Shown: positions 8,712-17,452 of the stretch, piece after piece
Position numbering within the stretch: the first letter of the stretch is position 1
How the letters are laid out: every line of letters starts with the position of its first letter
Assembly: GCA_965228435.1 (NCBI GenBank)
Contig: OZ245818.1
Coordinates: 6,262,001-6,326,000, forward strand
Reading direction: 5' to 3'
From: Hoeflea_A sp965228435
GTDB taxonomy: Bacteria; Pseudomonadota; Alphaproteobacteria; Rhizobiales; Rhizobiaceae
Length of the DNA stretch: 64,000 nt
Program-made: the position numbers and the translations under genes
Notes under the pieces: generated by a model
Databases searched by the model: none
What the model saw: the letters and a program-made list of their open reading frames with translations, nothing else
What the model was told of the DNA's origin: nothing

Positions 8712-10345
8712 AGTTCGGACCGGTTGCAACCGCAGAGGCGGTTGGCACACTGCTGGCTCATTCATTGAGCGAAGGATCGGTACGGCTGCGCAAGGGCAGG
8801 CTGCTGACGGCAGATGACATTCGCCAGTTGCAGGAGGCGGGCGTGCCGGAGGTTGTCGTCGCTCGGCTGGAGACCGACGATGTCGGAGAGGACGAGGCGG
8901 CCGGTTTTCTTTCCGAGGCACTCTCGATCGAGAGGATCCGTGTGGGCCCTGCGGCAACCGGACGAGTCAATTTCTTTGCCAAGGAGAACGGACTTCTGCG
9001 GGTTGATGCAGCGGCGATCGACCGTTTCAACCAGATCGATCCGGCCATCACCATCGCCACTTTGTCGGATTACAGTGCGGTGAGCGACGGCGATATGGTC
9101 GCTACAATCAAGATCATTCCTTTGGCTGTCGCCCGCGATCGCCTCGATGAGGCCGCGGCCGTTGCTCGCACGCGGGGGATCCTCGAGGTACGCAGTTACA
9201 CACCGGCGCGGGTTGGTGTTGTGGCGACAACGCTGCCGTCGCTCAAAACGGCGGTCATGGACAAGACGGCCCGACTGCTGCAGCGCCGCCTCGATACGTC
9301 GGGCAGCCGGATCAGTGCTGAACTAAGGGTGCCCCACCGAGCCGACGATGTCGCCAATGCGATTGCGGATCTGACAGATGAGAGCGACCTGATCGTCGTC
9401 TTTGGAGCATCTGCCATTGTCGATCCGGAAGATGTCATCCCCGAGTCCATTAGGCTGGCGGGCGGAATGGTCGATCAGGTCGGCATGCCGGTCGATCCAG
9501 GAAATCTGCTGGTGCTTGGGCAGGTGAACAATGTGCCGGTCATTGGCGCGCCCGGCTGTGCCCGCAGTCCAAAGGAGAATGGTTTCGACTGGGTGTTGGC
9601 GCGCATTCTCTCAGGCGACGTGCCGTCGTCGGAAGCCATCATGAAGATGGGAGTGGGTGGACTGCTCATGGAAATTCCGTCCCGGCCGCAACCACGAAAC
9701 AAGCCGCCGACATCAAAGCCCGACACGTTGCCGATCGATATCCTGGTACTCGCAGCCGGGCGGGCAAGCCGCATGCTCAGTCCGGATGCCGGTGGGGCGT
9801 CACCGCACAAGCTTTTGGCTGAGTTCGATGGAGAGCCGCTCATTCGCCGTTCGGTATCGACCGCTTTGCGGGCCGGGGGACGCGAAACCCATGTCATCGT
9901 CGGATACCGCGCAGACGAAATGCGGTCCGCGTTGAAGGGACTCGATGTCGACATCATCGACAACCACGACTTTGATGATGGCATGGCGTCTTCTCTGCAA
10001 CGGGGCGTAGCGGCCTTGAGTGCTGGCGCTGCGGGTGTGCTGATTATGCTCGCGGACATGCCGGCGATCGGCTCCGATGACTTGCGAAAAATGCTTGATG
10101 CCTTTGCTCAGGCTGGAGGCGGTTGCGTCGTGCGCGCGGTGAGCGGAGGTGTGCGCGGAAATCCGGTCATCCTACCCCGGGAGACGTTCGACGCGGTTGC
10201 CGCGCTGGAAGGCGATGTCGGCGCGCGCCATGTCGTTGCGGCAAGCGGCCTGCCGATCGTCGACGTCGATATCGGTGATGCCGCCTTGCTTGACGTCGAT
10301 ACCCAGGAAGCGGTTTTGGCTGCCGGCGGTGTTTTGAAAAACTAA
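8708..10345 (+). CDS. Fusion of molybdopterin-binding domain and MobA-like nucleotidyltransferase
   Basis: The 545-residue protein has two parts. Residues 1 to about 340 resemble a MoeA/MogA-type molybdopterin-binding module (SDLIVVFGASAIVDPEDVIPESI). Residues about 350-545 form an NTP-transferase domain with the nucleotide-binding start IDILVLAAGRASRM and the LIMLADMPAI metal-binding strand. The latter resembles MocA/MobA, which attach CMP or GMP to the cofactor; xanthine dehydrogenase-type enzymes often use the cytidine form. Its ATG overlaps the TGA of the preceding xdhC half (ATGA), so it is coupled to the cofactor-maturation operon and closes it. Confidence 0.9.
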   Translation: MKFGPVATAEAVGTLLAHSLSEGSVRLRKGRLLTADDIRQLQEAGVPEVVVARLETDDVGEDEAAGFLSEALSIERIRVGPAATGRVNFFAKENGLLRVDAAAIDRFNQIDPAITIATLSDYSAVSDGDMVATIKIIPLAVARDRLDEAAAVARTRGILEVRSYTPARVGVVATTLPSLKTAVMDKTARLLQRRLDTSGSRISAELRVPHRADDVANAIADLTDESDLIVVFGASAIVDPEDVIPESIRLAGGMVDQVGMPVDPGNLLVLGQVNNVPVIGAPGCARSPKENGFDWVLARILSGDVPSSEAIMKMGVGGLLMEIPSRPQPRNKPPTSKPDTLPIDILVLAAGRASRMLSPDAGGASPHKLLAEFDGEPLIRRSVSTALRAGGRETHVIVGYRADEMRSALKGLDVDIIDNHDFDDGMASSLQRGVAALSAGAAGVLIMLADMPAIGSDDLRKMLDAFAQAGGGCVVRAVSGGVRGNPVILPRETFDAVAALEGDVGARHVVAASGLPIVDVDIGDAALLDVDTQEAVLAAGGVLKN

Positions 10346-10347
10346 GC

Positions 10348-11694
10348 TTACTTCACATGCGCGGCAAAGGCTGACGTGACGATTGCATCGAGCGGTTCGG
10401 TTGACTCGGCCAGTACAGCGTCCCGCCAAACGGTCGCGATGATATCCACCAGCGTCGCGTTGGCGTCTGGCACGGCATTGGCATCCAACTCCTCCTGAGT
10501 GACGCCAATATGCGGTGGGGCGATAGCACGAATCTTCCGCGCGTCCTGCTTGTTGAGCATCCAAAGGTCAATCCCGGGCGGGTAGCCCACAAATCCGAGT
10601 TTGCTGGCCTGCGTTTCCACCGATGCCATGTAGTTGGCCAGAACCAGAGCCGCTGCCGGATTGGTCGCGTTACCTGGAATAGCCAGGTAATTCTTGTTCT
10701 TGATCATGTTGGCCTTCGGAAAAATCATCGCCTCGGCCGTGGCGGGGTATCTCCCTGTGGTGATCCGGGTAGCCGTGCGATAGGTGCCGAATTCACAGGC
10801 GAAATGGATTCTTCCTTCGCGAAACAGCCTGCTGGCCGTCACGTTGTTGTCGAGATAGCGTGGTTTCCCGCGGTCACCGGTCAGCAACAGGGGCGAGAGC
10901 GATTTGAGATAGGTCAGACCCGGCGTCATCAGGCGCGTCAGTTCATCCGCGCCAAGCTCCCTGGCCGACTTCTGAAATGGCGCGTGACCCTCGGGACTGA
11001 AGGCGTAAAGCGCTGCCAGAACAAACGTTGTCCCGGCTTCGGCAGGCGGCGAGATATAGCTGAAACTGCCTGGATTGGCTTGCAAATAGGCTTTGAGATC
11101 GGCGAAGGACGCGGGTGTCTTGTCAACCGGCACAGAGGCGCGGTTGACGGCACAGACATATTGCTCGCTTGACCAGGGGATTTCCCGATTGCCTATCGGC
11201 GTACCAAAATCGAAAAAATTTGGGTGGGCTCGAGCGTCCTTCGCATTCCAGTCAAAGTTCTTCGAATTCGGCAGTGATTGGGCAAAGGCTCCGAACAGCA
11301 GGTCTCGGCGGGCCAGTTCCAGAAAGTTCTCGCCGTTCAGCCAGATCAGGTCAGCTCCGCCCTGACCGATTGTCTTTCCCGCAGATTTATCCTCGATGAC
11401 CAGATCAACGGCGCCGCGGGTTTCGGTTAGCCGGTCTGAAACCATCGTGATACCCAGCTCTGCCATCGCCTGGCCGGGGTGGCTGTCCATCCAGACGTTG
11501 AGCACGTCGTTGCCGCCCCAATAGAAGAAGCGGACCGATCCTTCCTCTCGTGCGCGATCCAGGACGTCTTGCCACGTCAGCTTTCCCGCCAGGTAAGCGG
11601 TCCGGAACTCCTCCGCCGTTTCAGATGCAGCCGTGCCGATGGCCGCCAACGTCCAGCATGCCAGGAAAAGGAACAGCTGCGGCAATCGGCTCAT
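10348..11694 (-). CDS. YnjB-type ABC transporter substrate-binding protein
   Basis: This 448-residue exported protein begins with a signal peptide (MSRLPQLFLFLACWTLAAIG, cleavage near AAS). It matches the YnjB branch of iron/thiamine/polyamine-like binding proteins, for example in VRFFYWGGNDVLNVWMD and DLIWLNGENF. The ligand is not known. ATG 11694 is preferred because GGGGAG of the metC tail lies eight bases upstream; a GTG at 11703 would have no spacing. The gene follows metC closely and converges with the molybdopterin gene. The YnjC/YnjD permease and ATPase that normally accompany YnjB are absent here. Confidence 0.85.
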   Translation of the reverse strand: MSRLPQLFLFLACWTLAAIGTAASETAEEFRTAYLAGKLTWQDVLDRAREEGSVRFFYWGGNDVLNVWMDSHPGQAMAELGITMVSDRLTETRGAVDLVIEDKSAGKTIGQGGADLIWLNGENFLELARRDLLFGAFAQSLPNSKNFDWNAKDARAHPNFFDFGTPIGNREIPWSSEQYVCAVNRASVPVDKTPASFADLKAYLQANPGSFSYISPPAEAGTTFVLAALYAFSPEGHAPFQKSARELGADELTRLMTPGLTYLKSLSPLLLTGDRGKPRYLDNNVTASRLFREGRIHFACEFGTYRTATRITTGRYPATAEAMIFPKANMIKNKNYLAIPGNATNPAAALVLANYMASVETQASKLGFVGYPPGIDLWMLNKQDARKIRAIAPPHIGVTQEELDANAVPDANATLVDIIATVWRDAVLAESTEPLDAIVTSAFAAHVK

Positions 11695-11699
11695 CAGCG

Positions 11700-12914
11700 T
11701 CACTCCCCAGCGGGTGCCTTGCGGACCGCATTTGCGGCTTCGATTCCGCGTTCCAGATCCGCCATCAGGTCGTCAACGTCTTCCAGACCGATTTGAAGCC
11801 GCATGACGGGACCTTCCTCCGGTCCCTTTGCGATCTTACGGTCGTCCAGGTAGACATGAACGGCGAGGCTTTCATAGCCGCCCCAGGAATACCCCAACCC
11901 GAATATCTGCAGCGCGTCCAGAAAGGCGTGGGCCTTGGCCGTCCAGAGGTCCCTGTCGCTGCCTTCACCGTCAAGAACGATCGAGAAGAGCCCGCTCGAT
12001 CCCTTGAAATCCCGTTTCCAGAGTTCGTGTCCCGGAAAATCGGGCAGGGCAGGATGCAGCACGCCGGCAACGCCCGGTTTTCCCAGCAGGTCGCGCGCGA
12101 GTTTGAGCGCCGATTTTTGATGATGCTCAAGTCGAACGCCCATCGTCCGCAAACCGCGCAACACCAGGTAGGTGTCATCGGGATTGGCACAGACGCCGAG
12201 GACCATTTGGGCGTGCTGCAGTTTGGGCCAATGTTCCCGGTTTGCCGAGACCAGGCCAAGCAGCACATCGGAATGGCCGGATGGGTACTTGGTGGCAGCG
12301 TGAATGCTGATATCGACGCCAAAGTCCAGTGGTTTGAAGTAAACCGGAGTCGCCCATGTGTTGTCGAGCATGACGACGGCGCCATGGCGATGGGCAACTT
12401 CCGCGATTGCCGGAATATCCTGTATCTCGTACGTGTTCGAACCCGGAGTTTCGGTGAAGACGACCCTTGTGTTCGGTTTCATGAGCTTTTCGATCTCAGC
12501 CCCGATGTGCGGATCGTAGTAGGTCGTTTCGATTCCCAGATCCATCAGCATGCCGTCACAGAAACGGCGGGTCGGAAAATAAACTGAGTCGACCACCAAA
12601 ACGTGGTCGCCGGTTTTCAGGAAAGCCAGCAGCGGGATCGTCACTGCTGCAAGACCCGACGGAACGATGATGGTCCCGGCCGATCCTTCGAGGGTATCGA
12701 TCGCTTCGGCCAGTGCATCGGTCGTCGGCGTTCCGTGAGTTGCGTAGGTGTATTTCTGGTTGCGGCCAACCATCGTTGCCGAGTCGGGAAAAAGGACGGT
12801 GGACGCATGAACGACCGGTGGATTGACGAAGCCGTGAAAGTCCTGCGGGTTGTTTCCCGCATGCGTCAGGGTCGTGTCGATCCCCCATTTTGATTTGTCG
12901 ATTTTGCTGGGCAT
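11700..12914 (-). CDS. metC: Cystathionine beta-lyase
   Basis: This PLP enzyme splits cystathionine to homocysteine, pyruvate and ammonia in methionine synthesis. The 404-residue protein has the family start (TTLTHAGNNPQDFHGFVNPPVVHASTV), the GSAGTIIVPSGLAA cofactor region, the LDNTWATP loop with the cofactor-binding aspartate, and the Schiff-base Lys209 in SIHAATKYPSGHSD. The start at 12914 gives the conserved N-terminus; the frame is open 11 codons further but unsupported. It is divergent from aapP. In Rhizobium relatives, as I recall, metC adjoins the whole aapJQMP operon. Confidence 0.93.
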   Translation of the reverse strand: MPSKIDKSKWGIDTTLTHAGNNPQDFHGFVNPPVVHASTVLFPDSATMVGRNQKYTYATHGTPTTDALAEAIDTLEGSAGTIIVPSGLAAVTIPLLAFLKTGDHVLVVDSVYFPTRRFCDGMLMDLGIETTYYDPHIGAEIEKLMKPNTRVVFTETPGSNTYEIQDIPAIAEVAHRHGAVVMLDNTWATPVYFKPLDFGVDISIHAATKYPSGHSDVLLGLVSANREHWPKLQHAQMVLGVCANPDDTYLVLRGLRTMGVRLEHHQKSALKLARDLLGKPGVAGVLHPALPDFPGHELWKRDFKGSSGLFSIVLDGEGSDRDLWTAKAHAFLDALQIFGLGYSWGGYESLAVHVYLDDRKIAKGPEEGPVMRLQIGLEDVDDLMADLERGIEAANAVRKAPAGE

Positions 12915-13108
12915 TGCGGGGTCCTGTTGGAGTCGATTTGATCTCATCTACAACGGGGGCGTGGGTCGTTCAAACGCGTTTGCAATCGATGGTGACCAAT
13001 TCTGAAGATAAATCTCTCGATCCGACCGTTTTCCTGTCCGACATGTCGCGCTAGAGTGCGACGAGGATCGTCGGACTTGAGCTGGCGACAAATAAGAGGG
13101 GAAGTGGC

Positions 13109-13903
13109 ATGGCTGAGGCCAGCAGCGAGGACCATTCGGTTGATCGGTCCAAATTGACCGTGTCCGAAACGGATGTTGCCGTCGAGATTACCGGCATGAA
13201 CAAGTGGTTCGGCGATTTCCACGTTCTGCGTGACATCAATCTGAAAGTCATGCGCGGGGAGCGCATCGTGATTGCGGGTCCTTCCGGATCTGGCAAGTCC
13301 ACGATGATCCGTTGCATCAACCGGTTGGAGGAACACCAGCAGGGCACCATTGTGGTCGACGGAATTGAACTCACCAACGATCTGAAAAAGATCGACGAGG
13401 TGCGCCGGGAAGTCGGCATGGTGTTTCAGCACTTCAATCTCTTCCCGCATCTGACGATCATGGAAAACTGCACGCTGGCGCCGATCTGGGTGCGCAAGAT
13501 GCCGAAGAAGGAAGCCGAGGACGTGGCAATGCATTTCCTCGAGCGCGTCAAGATCCCGGAACAGGCGCAAAAATATCCCGGCCAGCTTTCCGGTGGTCAG
13601 CAGCAGCGCGTGGCCATCGCCCGATCGCTGTGCATGAACCCGCGCATCATGCTCTTCGACGAGCCGACCTCGGCACTCGACCCGGAAATGATCAAGGAAG
13701 TTCTGGATACGATGGTCGGGCTGGCGGAGGAGGGTATGACGATGCTCTGCGTTACCCACGAGATGGGCTTTGCCCGCCAGGTCGCCAACCGCGTGATCTT
13801 CATGGATCAAGGTCAGATCGTTGAACAGAACGAGCCTGGCGAATTCTTTGATAACCCGCAGCACGAGCGGACAAAGCTCTTCCTCAGCCAGATTCTGCAC
13901 TGA
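13109..13903 (+). CDS. aapP: General L-amino acid ABC transporter ATP-binding protein, solitary
   Basis: This is the ATPase subunit of a polar amino acid importer of the AapP type. The 264-residue protein contains Walker A GPSGSGKST, signature LSGGQQQRVAIARSL, Walker B IMLFDEPTSALDPE and the switch histidine in VTHEMGFARQVANRV. A strong GAGGGG lies seven bases before the ATG. The N-terminal extension of about 25 residues is also usual for AapP. The binding protein and two permeases (AapJ, Q, M) that normally precede it are missing: only 194 bp separate it from metC, and the next plus-strand gene is unrelated. Confidence 0.92.
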   Translation: MAEASSEDHSVDRSKLTVSETDVAVEITGMNKWFGDFHVLRDINLKVMRGERIVIAGPSGSGKSTMIRCINRLEEHQQGTIVVDGIELTNDLKKIDEVRREVGMVFQHFNLFPHLTIMENCTLAPIWVRKMPKKEAEDVAMHFLERVKIPEQAQKYPGQLSGGQQQRVAIARSLCMNPRIMLFDEPTSALDPEMIKEVLDTMVGLAEEGMTMLCVTHEMGFARQVANRVIFMDQGQIVEQNEPGEFFDNPQHERTKLFLSQILH

Positions 13904-13918
13904 CGGGTTTGGCCAGGG

Positions 13919-15091
13919 CTAACCCTCGGTTCCAGCTCTGTAGCTGTAAATCCAGTCCAGGTCGCCCGCGAGCGACTGCGGACTGCGATGCCGCAAGACA
14001 AGGTCCCGCACCAGTCGCACCGGCCCGGTTGCATGATAGGCGAAGCGGTTGAAGTCACCTCGTCGTCGGATTTTCGCAATGCGTGGACGCCGGATCCTTT
14101 CGTAGGCCGCAATGGCGCCCCGGACGTCGCCGCCGCATTTGCTGAAGCAGGCGACCAGTTCCATCGCGTCTTCAATGGCCATCGCGGCGCCTTGAGCCGC
14201 AAAGGGCGTCATGGCGTGTGCTGCATCGCCAAGCAGGACGGTGTGGCTACCGGCGTGCCAGATTTGATTTCGTGCTTCGAACAACGGCCAGCATCTCCAC
14301 CGCAGGCCTCCGAGCGCCTCGGCAACGTCCTTGTGCCAATGACGAAATTGACCGTGAAGATCGCCAGGGTCACCCACGGCATCCCATTCGGGCTTGTCCA
14401 GAACGCCTGGCGTTATTGCAACCGCGTTCACACCGCGATTGGGACCGAGCGGGTAGGTGACAAGATGTGTGTTGGGTCCGAGAAAGGCGCTGACGTCTCT
14501 CGGTTCAGGCAAGAACGGCAATTCATCCGGCTGGGCAATCGCGCGCCAGGCGACATGGCCGGAGAAGCGTGCGGGTTCAGCCCCGGTCAACCGATGGCGT
14601 TGCTGCGACCAAACGCCGTCGGCACGGACAATGAGATCCGGAGCACGGCCGAGAAAATCCTGGAACCGGGCAACAAGACCGTCTTCGGTGTCGGCGGGCA
14701 TGGCCTTGTCGAGATGCAGTCGGCACTGGCCGGTCTCCTCAACCGCGTCAATCAGAATACGTTGGAGGTTTGCGCGATGAATAACGGCGTATGGGGAGCC
14801 CCAGCGTTTGGTCCCTTCCTGGCCGAACGGAAGGGAGGCAAGCGGTTTCAGGCGGGTTCCGGAAACAAGCGCCAGCCGAGCCGGCTCATACCAGTTTGCG
14901 GAAAGCTTCTCCGTCAAGCCGAGAGCGCCCAGCAACGCGGTGGCGTTGGGAGACAGCTGCAGACCGGCACCGACCTCTTCCAACACCCGAGACTGTTCGA
15001 AAATATCGACCTGGCAGTCCTGACGTGCAAATGCGAGTGCGGCCGTCAATCCGCCGATGCCGGCTCCGACAATAGCAATTAATGGTTGCAT
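13919..15091 (-). CDS. FAD-dependent aromatic-type monooxygenase (salicylate hydroxylase-like)
   Basis: Single-component flavin monooxygenases of this family hydroxylate aromatic rings with NAD(P)H and oxygen. The 390-residue protein has the N-terminal FAD Rossmann motif GAGIGGLTAALAFARQ, the DG motif in VRADGVWSQQRHRL, and the second FAD motif HTVLLGDAAHAMTPFAAQGA. The length is normal. The substrate is unknown; similarity to salicylate or 6-hydroxynicotinate 3-monooxygenases is by fold only. It converges with aapP and is followed upstream by the small zinc-finger gene on the same strand. Confidence 0.88.
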   Translation of the reverse strand: MQPLIAIVGAGIGGLTAALAFARQDCQVDIFEQSRVLEEVGAGLQLSPNATALLGALGLTEKLSANWYEPARLALVSGTRLKPLASLPFGQEGTKRWGSPYAVIHRANLQRILIDAVEETGQCRLHLDKAMPADTEDGLVARFQDFLGRAPDLIVRADGVWSQQRHRLTGAEPARFSGHVAWRAIAQPDELPFLPEPRDVSAFLGPNTHLVTYPLGPNRGVNAVAITPGVLDKPEWDAVGDPGDLHGQFRHWHKDVAEALGGLRWRCWPLFEARNQIWHAGSHTVLLGDAAHAMTPFAAQGAAMAIEDAMELVACFSKCGGDVRGAIAAYERIRRPRIAKIRRRGDFNRFAYHATGPVRLVRDLVLRHRSPQSLAGDLDWIYSYRAGTEG

Positions 15092-15209
15092 TTCCGGCTT
15101 CCGCCCCCCGACCGAAACCGACGGTGCCGCATTTTGTTTGGCATCACATCCGTCGTTGGAGAGTTTAGCAAACCGAAGACAGGGGCACCAGTTGTCCCGA
15201 ACCGGATCG

Positions 15210-15455
15210 TCAGCTGGCTTTCAGGATATAAGCGCAGCCGGGAGGGATCGTTTCCGTCGGAGCCAGGTCGGCGCTGTATCGGTAAAGTGTTGAGCAATAG
15301 GGGCAAATGATCTCATCTTCGTCCCCCATATCGAGGAACTCGTGCGGATGATCGAAAGGAGGGTTTGCCCCAACACACATGAACCGCTTGACGCCGATGG
15401 TGATAACCGGGTGACCCGCATCATTTTGAAAATGGGGGATGGTGTGATCAGCCAT
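15210..15455 (-). CDS. CHCC-type zinc-finger protein
   Basis: This 81-residue protein matches the zf-CHCC family, related to the NDUFS6 subunit of mitochondrial complex I. The ligands can be read: Cys27 in RFMCVGANPP, His36 in FDHPHEF, and the pair in IICPYCSTLYRY. Alphaproteobacterial members are thought to serve complex I assembly or structure. ATG 15455 is preceded by GGGAG at good distance; the long upstream open frame is not coding. It stands alone between a monooxygenase and an alpha/beta hydrolase. Confidence 0.85.
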   Translation of the reverse strand: MADHTIPHFQNDAGHPVITIGVKRFMCVGANPPFDHPHEFLDMGDEDEIICPYCSTLYRYSADLAPTETIPPGCAYILKAS

Positions 15456-15753
15456 TTCCGTGTTTCTCCCTCGTGCCAAGTTTGCCGGACCATATACGCG
15501 CGGTTTTACAATGTGTACAGGCAATAGTGTTCGATGGAACAAAAAACCTCGCTTCCCGCAAAGATTGTGTTTGACGAATAGCAGTCGTCCAGTGTTGCAG
15601 CGAGTTTGTCGACCACAGGACCCAAAGAGGCGCGCAACTCCGCCGCCGGTGGCGCACCGGCTCTCGGCGATGACGGGGACAAGGCGGTTGTGGAGGCGAT
15701 CGGTTTGCAATAACCAGTGATGGTTTGTTGCCCCGCAGGTTGAGTTGTCACGC
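15456..15753. other. Intergenic region without recognisable content
   Basis: This is a 298-bp divergent region between the zinc-finger gene and the first hydrolase. Open frames cross it on both strands, but none has a start with a ribosome binding site or a recognisable product. Promoters for both flanking genes must lie here. Confidence 0.5.
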
Positions 15754-16539
15754 ATGAACATAGACCGCATACCGATGTCGAAATTTGACAATGGCGATGT
15801 CCGCATCGCCTACTTCGACGTTGGCCCGCGAGATGGCTATCCCGTTCTGCTGATCCACGGATTTGCATCGACTGCGCACGTCAATTGGGTGTTTCCGGGC
15901 TGGGTTCGCACATTGACCGACGCCGGATACCGCGTCATCGCCCTCGACAATCGCGGCCATGGCGAGAGCGACAAACCACACGATCACACGCTTTACACGC
16001 CGCCGCTCATGGCGAGCGATTCCCGTGCCCTGCTCGATCATCTGAGTGTCGACGAGGCTGGGCTGATCGGATACTCGATGGGCGCTCGTCTGTGTGCTTT
16101 TTTCGGCCTCGCGGATCCTCAAACCGCGCGTGCCGTTGTTTTCGGCGGCCTGGGATCCGGCATGATCGATGGGGTGGGTGACTGGGACACCATTGCGGAC
16201 GCTTTGCTGGCGCCGTCGCTCGATGACGTCCAGGACGAACGCGGACGCATGTTCAGGGCTTTTGCGGACAAGACAAAATCCGACCGTGTGGCCCTTGCGG
16301 CCTGCATTCGCTCATCGCGCACGCTGGTCACGCAGGACGAAGTAAAGCGGCTCGGCATGCCGTCTCTGGTGGCCGTTGGCACAAAGGATGACATCGCCGG
16401 CTCGCCGGACATGCTCGCGGATATGCTCCCAAACGGACGGGCGCTGCATATCGAGAACAGAGATCACCAGCTTGCGGTCGGCGACCGGCAGTTCAAGGCG
16501 GCTGTGCTGGATTTTTTCACGGATTACTTGCCGACATGA
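15754..16539 (+). CDS. Alpha/beta-fold hydrolase
   Basis: This 261-residue protein is an alpha/beta hydrolase with oxyanion-hole segment VLLIHGFASTAHVNW, the strand VIALDNRGHGESDKP and nucleophile elbow GLIGYSMGARL (Ser). A late aspartate lies in VAVGTKDDIAGSP, and the catalytic histidine is probably in ENRDHQLAVGD. There is no signal peptide. ATG 15754 has GAG nine bases upstream; TTG 15745 and ATG 15775 are alternatives. The next hydrolase gene overlaps its stop by four bases, so the two form an operon. The substrate is unknown. Confidence 0.87.
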   Translation: MNIDRIPMSKFDNGDVRIAYFDVGPRDGYPVLLIHGFASTAHVNWVFPGWVRTLTDAGYRVIALDNRGHGESDKPHDHTLYTPPLMASDSRALLDHLSVDEAGLIGYSMGARLCAFFGLADPQTARAVVFGGLGSGMIDGVGDWDTIADALLAPSLDDVQDERGRMFRAFADKTKSDRVALAACIRSSRTLVTQDEVKRLGMPSLVAVGTKDDIAGSPDMLADMLPNGRALHIENRDHQLAVGDRQFKAAVLDFFTDYLPT

Positions 16540-17441
16540 ACGAGATGGCATCAGCCCGGAAGACCGGTGACGAGCGGAGTTTTGTGGGAGCCGACGGTAA
16601 TCGTCTGGCCGCGACCGTGTTTCGAGGCGGCTGCCCGCCGGCGCTGTTTTTTCATGGCGGCGGCCAAACCCGATATGCATGGGATTCCAGTGCCCGGGCC
16701 GTCCAGCAGGCAGGCTGGACCAGCATCACCGTTGACCTGCGTGGTCACGGCGAAAGCGAATGGCTGGCCAACAAGCAATACGCCTTTGACGATTTCGGCC
16801 GGGATGTCGGATGTATCGCCGCAGAAACGGAGCGAGAGTTCGGCAGCAAGCCGGTGGCCATTGGTGCCTCGCTCGGCGGCATCTCCAGCCTGATAGCGCA
16901 ATACGAGTCCGGCCAGACGGCGTTTGCCGCGCTGGTCCTGGTCGATGTCACCCCAAAGATGAAGCGGGACGGGGTGGAGAAAATCGTCGGGTTCATGTCC
17001 GACCGGATGGAAGAGGGCTTTGCGACTCTGGAAGAGGCGGCCGATGTTATCACTGCCTATCTGCCCAACCGAAGTCGCCCGAAATCGCTTGATGGTTTGT
17101 CGAAAAATTTGCGTCTCGGGGAGGATGGCCGGTATCGCTGGCACTGGGATCCGGCTTTTCTCAATGGTCCGCGCCCCGTCAATTCGGGATCGAGTGAAGT
17201 GTTTCGCATGGACGCCGCTCGCGCGTTGACCATTCCGACGCTTCTGGTACACGGAAGCAAATCCGAATTGGTTTCAAAGGAGCAGGCTGAGGCCTTCCAG
17301 GATCTGGTACCGCATGCCAGGCTCGCGGATGTGTCGGGAGCAGGGCACATGGTCGCCGGCGATCGCAACGACGCCTTCCAGGCGGCCATCCTGCATTTCC
17401 TGAAAGAGGATGTTGGCCTTGTTCGTGCTTCGGATCAGTAA
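16536..17441 (+). CDS. Alpha/beta-fold hydrolase, second of a coupled pair
   Basis: This 301-residue hydrolase has ALFFHGGGQTRYAWD (oxyanion hole), SITVDLRGHGESEW, the nucleophile elbow AIGASLGGISS (Ser), the acid region LLVHGSKSELVS and the histidine in DVSGAGHMVAGD. It resembles haloalkane dehalogenase/epoxide hydrolase-type folds, but no specific substrate can be assigned. ATG overlaps the TGA of the preceding hydrolase (ATGA). It converges with the crotonase gene. Confidence 0.87.
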   Translation: MNEMASARKTGDERSFVGADGNRLAATVFRGGCPPALFFHGGGQTRYAWDSSARAVQQAGWTSITVDLRGHGESEWLANKQYAFDDFGRDVGCIAAETEREFGSKPVAIGASLGGISSLIAQYESGQTAFAALVLVDVTPKMKRDGVEKIVGFMSDRMEEGFATLEEAADVITAYLPNRSRPKSLDGLSKNLRLGEDGRYRWHWDPAFLNGPRPVNSGSSEVFRMDAARALTIPTLLVHGSKSELVSKEQAEAFQDLVPHARLADVSGAGHMVAGDRNDAFQAAILHFLKEDVGLVRASDQ

Positions 17442-17452
17442 TCCGAACCATA

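Noticed and set aside
12430..12450. Sequence resembling a tRNA T-loop (GTTCGAACCC)
   Set aside because: It lies within the conserved metC coding sequence and no cloverleaf arms surround it.
15506..15868. 120-codon minus-strand open frame in the gap before the first hydrolase
   Set aside because: It overlaps the hydrolase start, has no conserved motif and no supported start codon.
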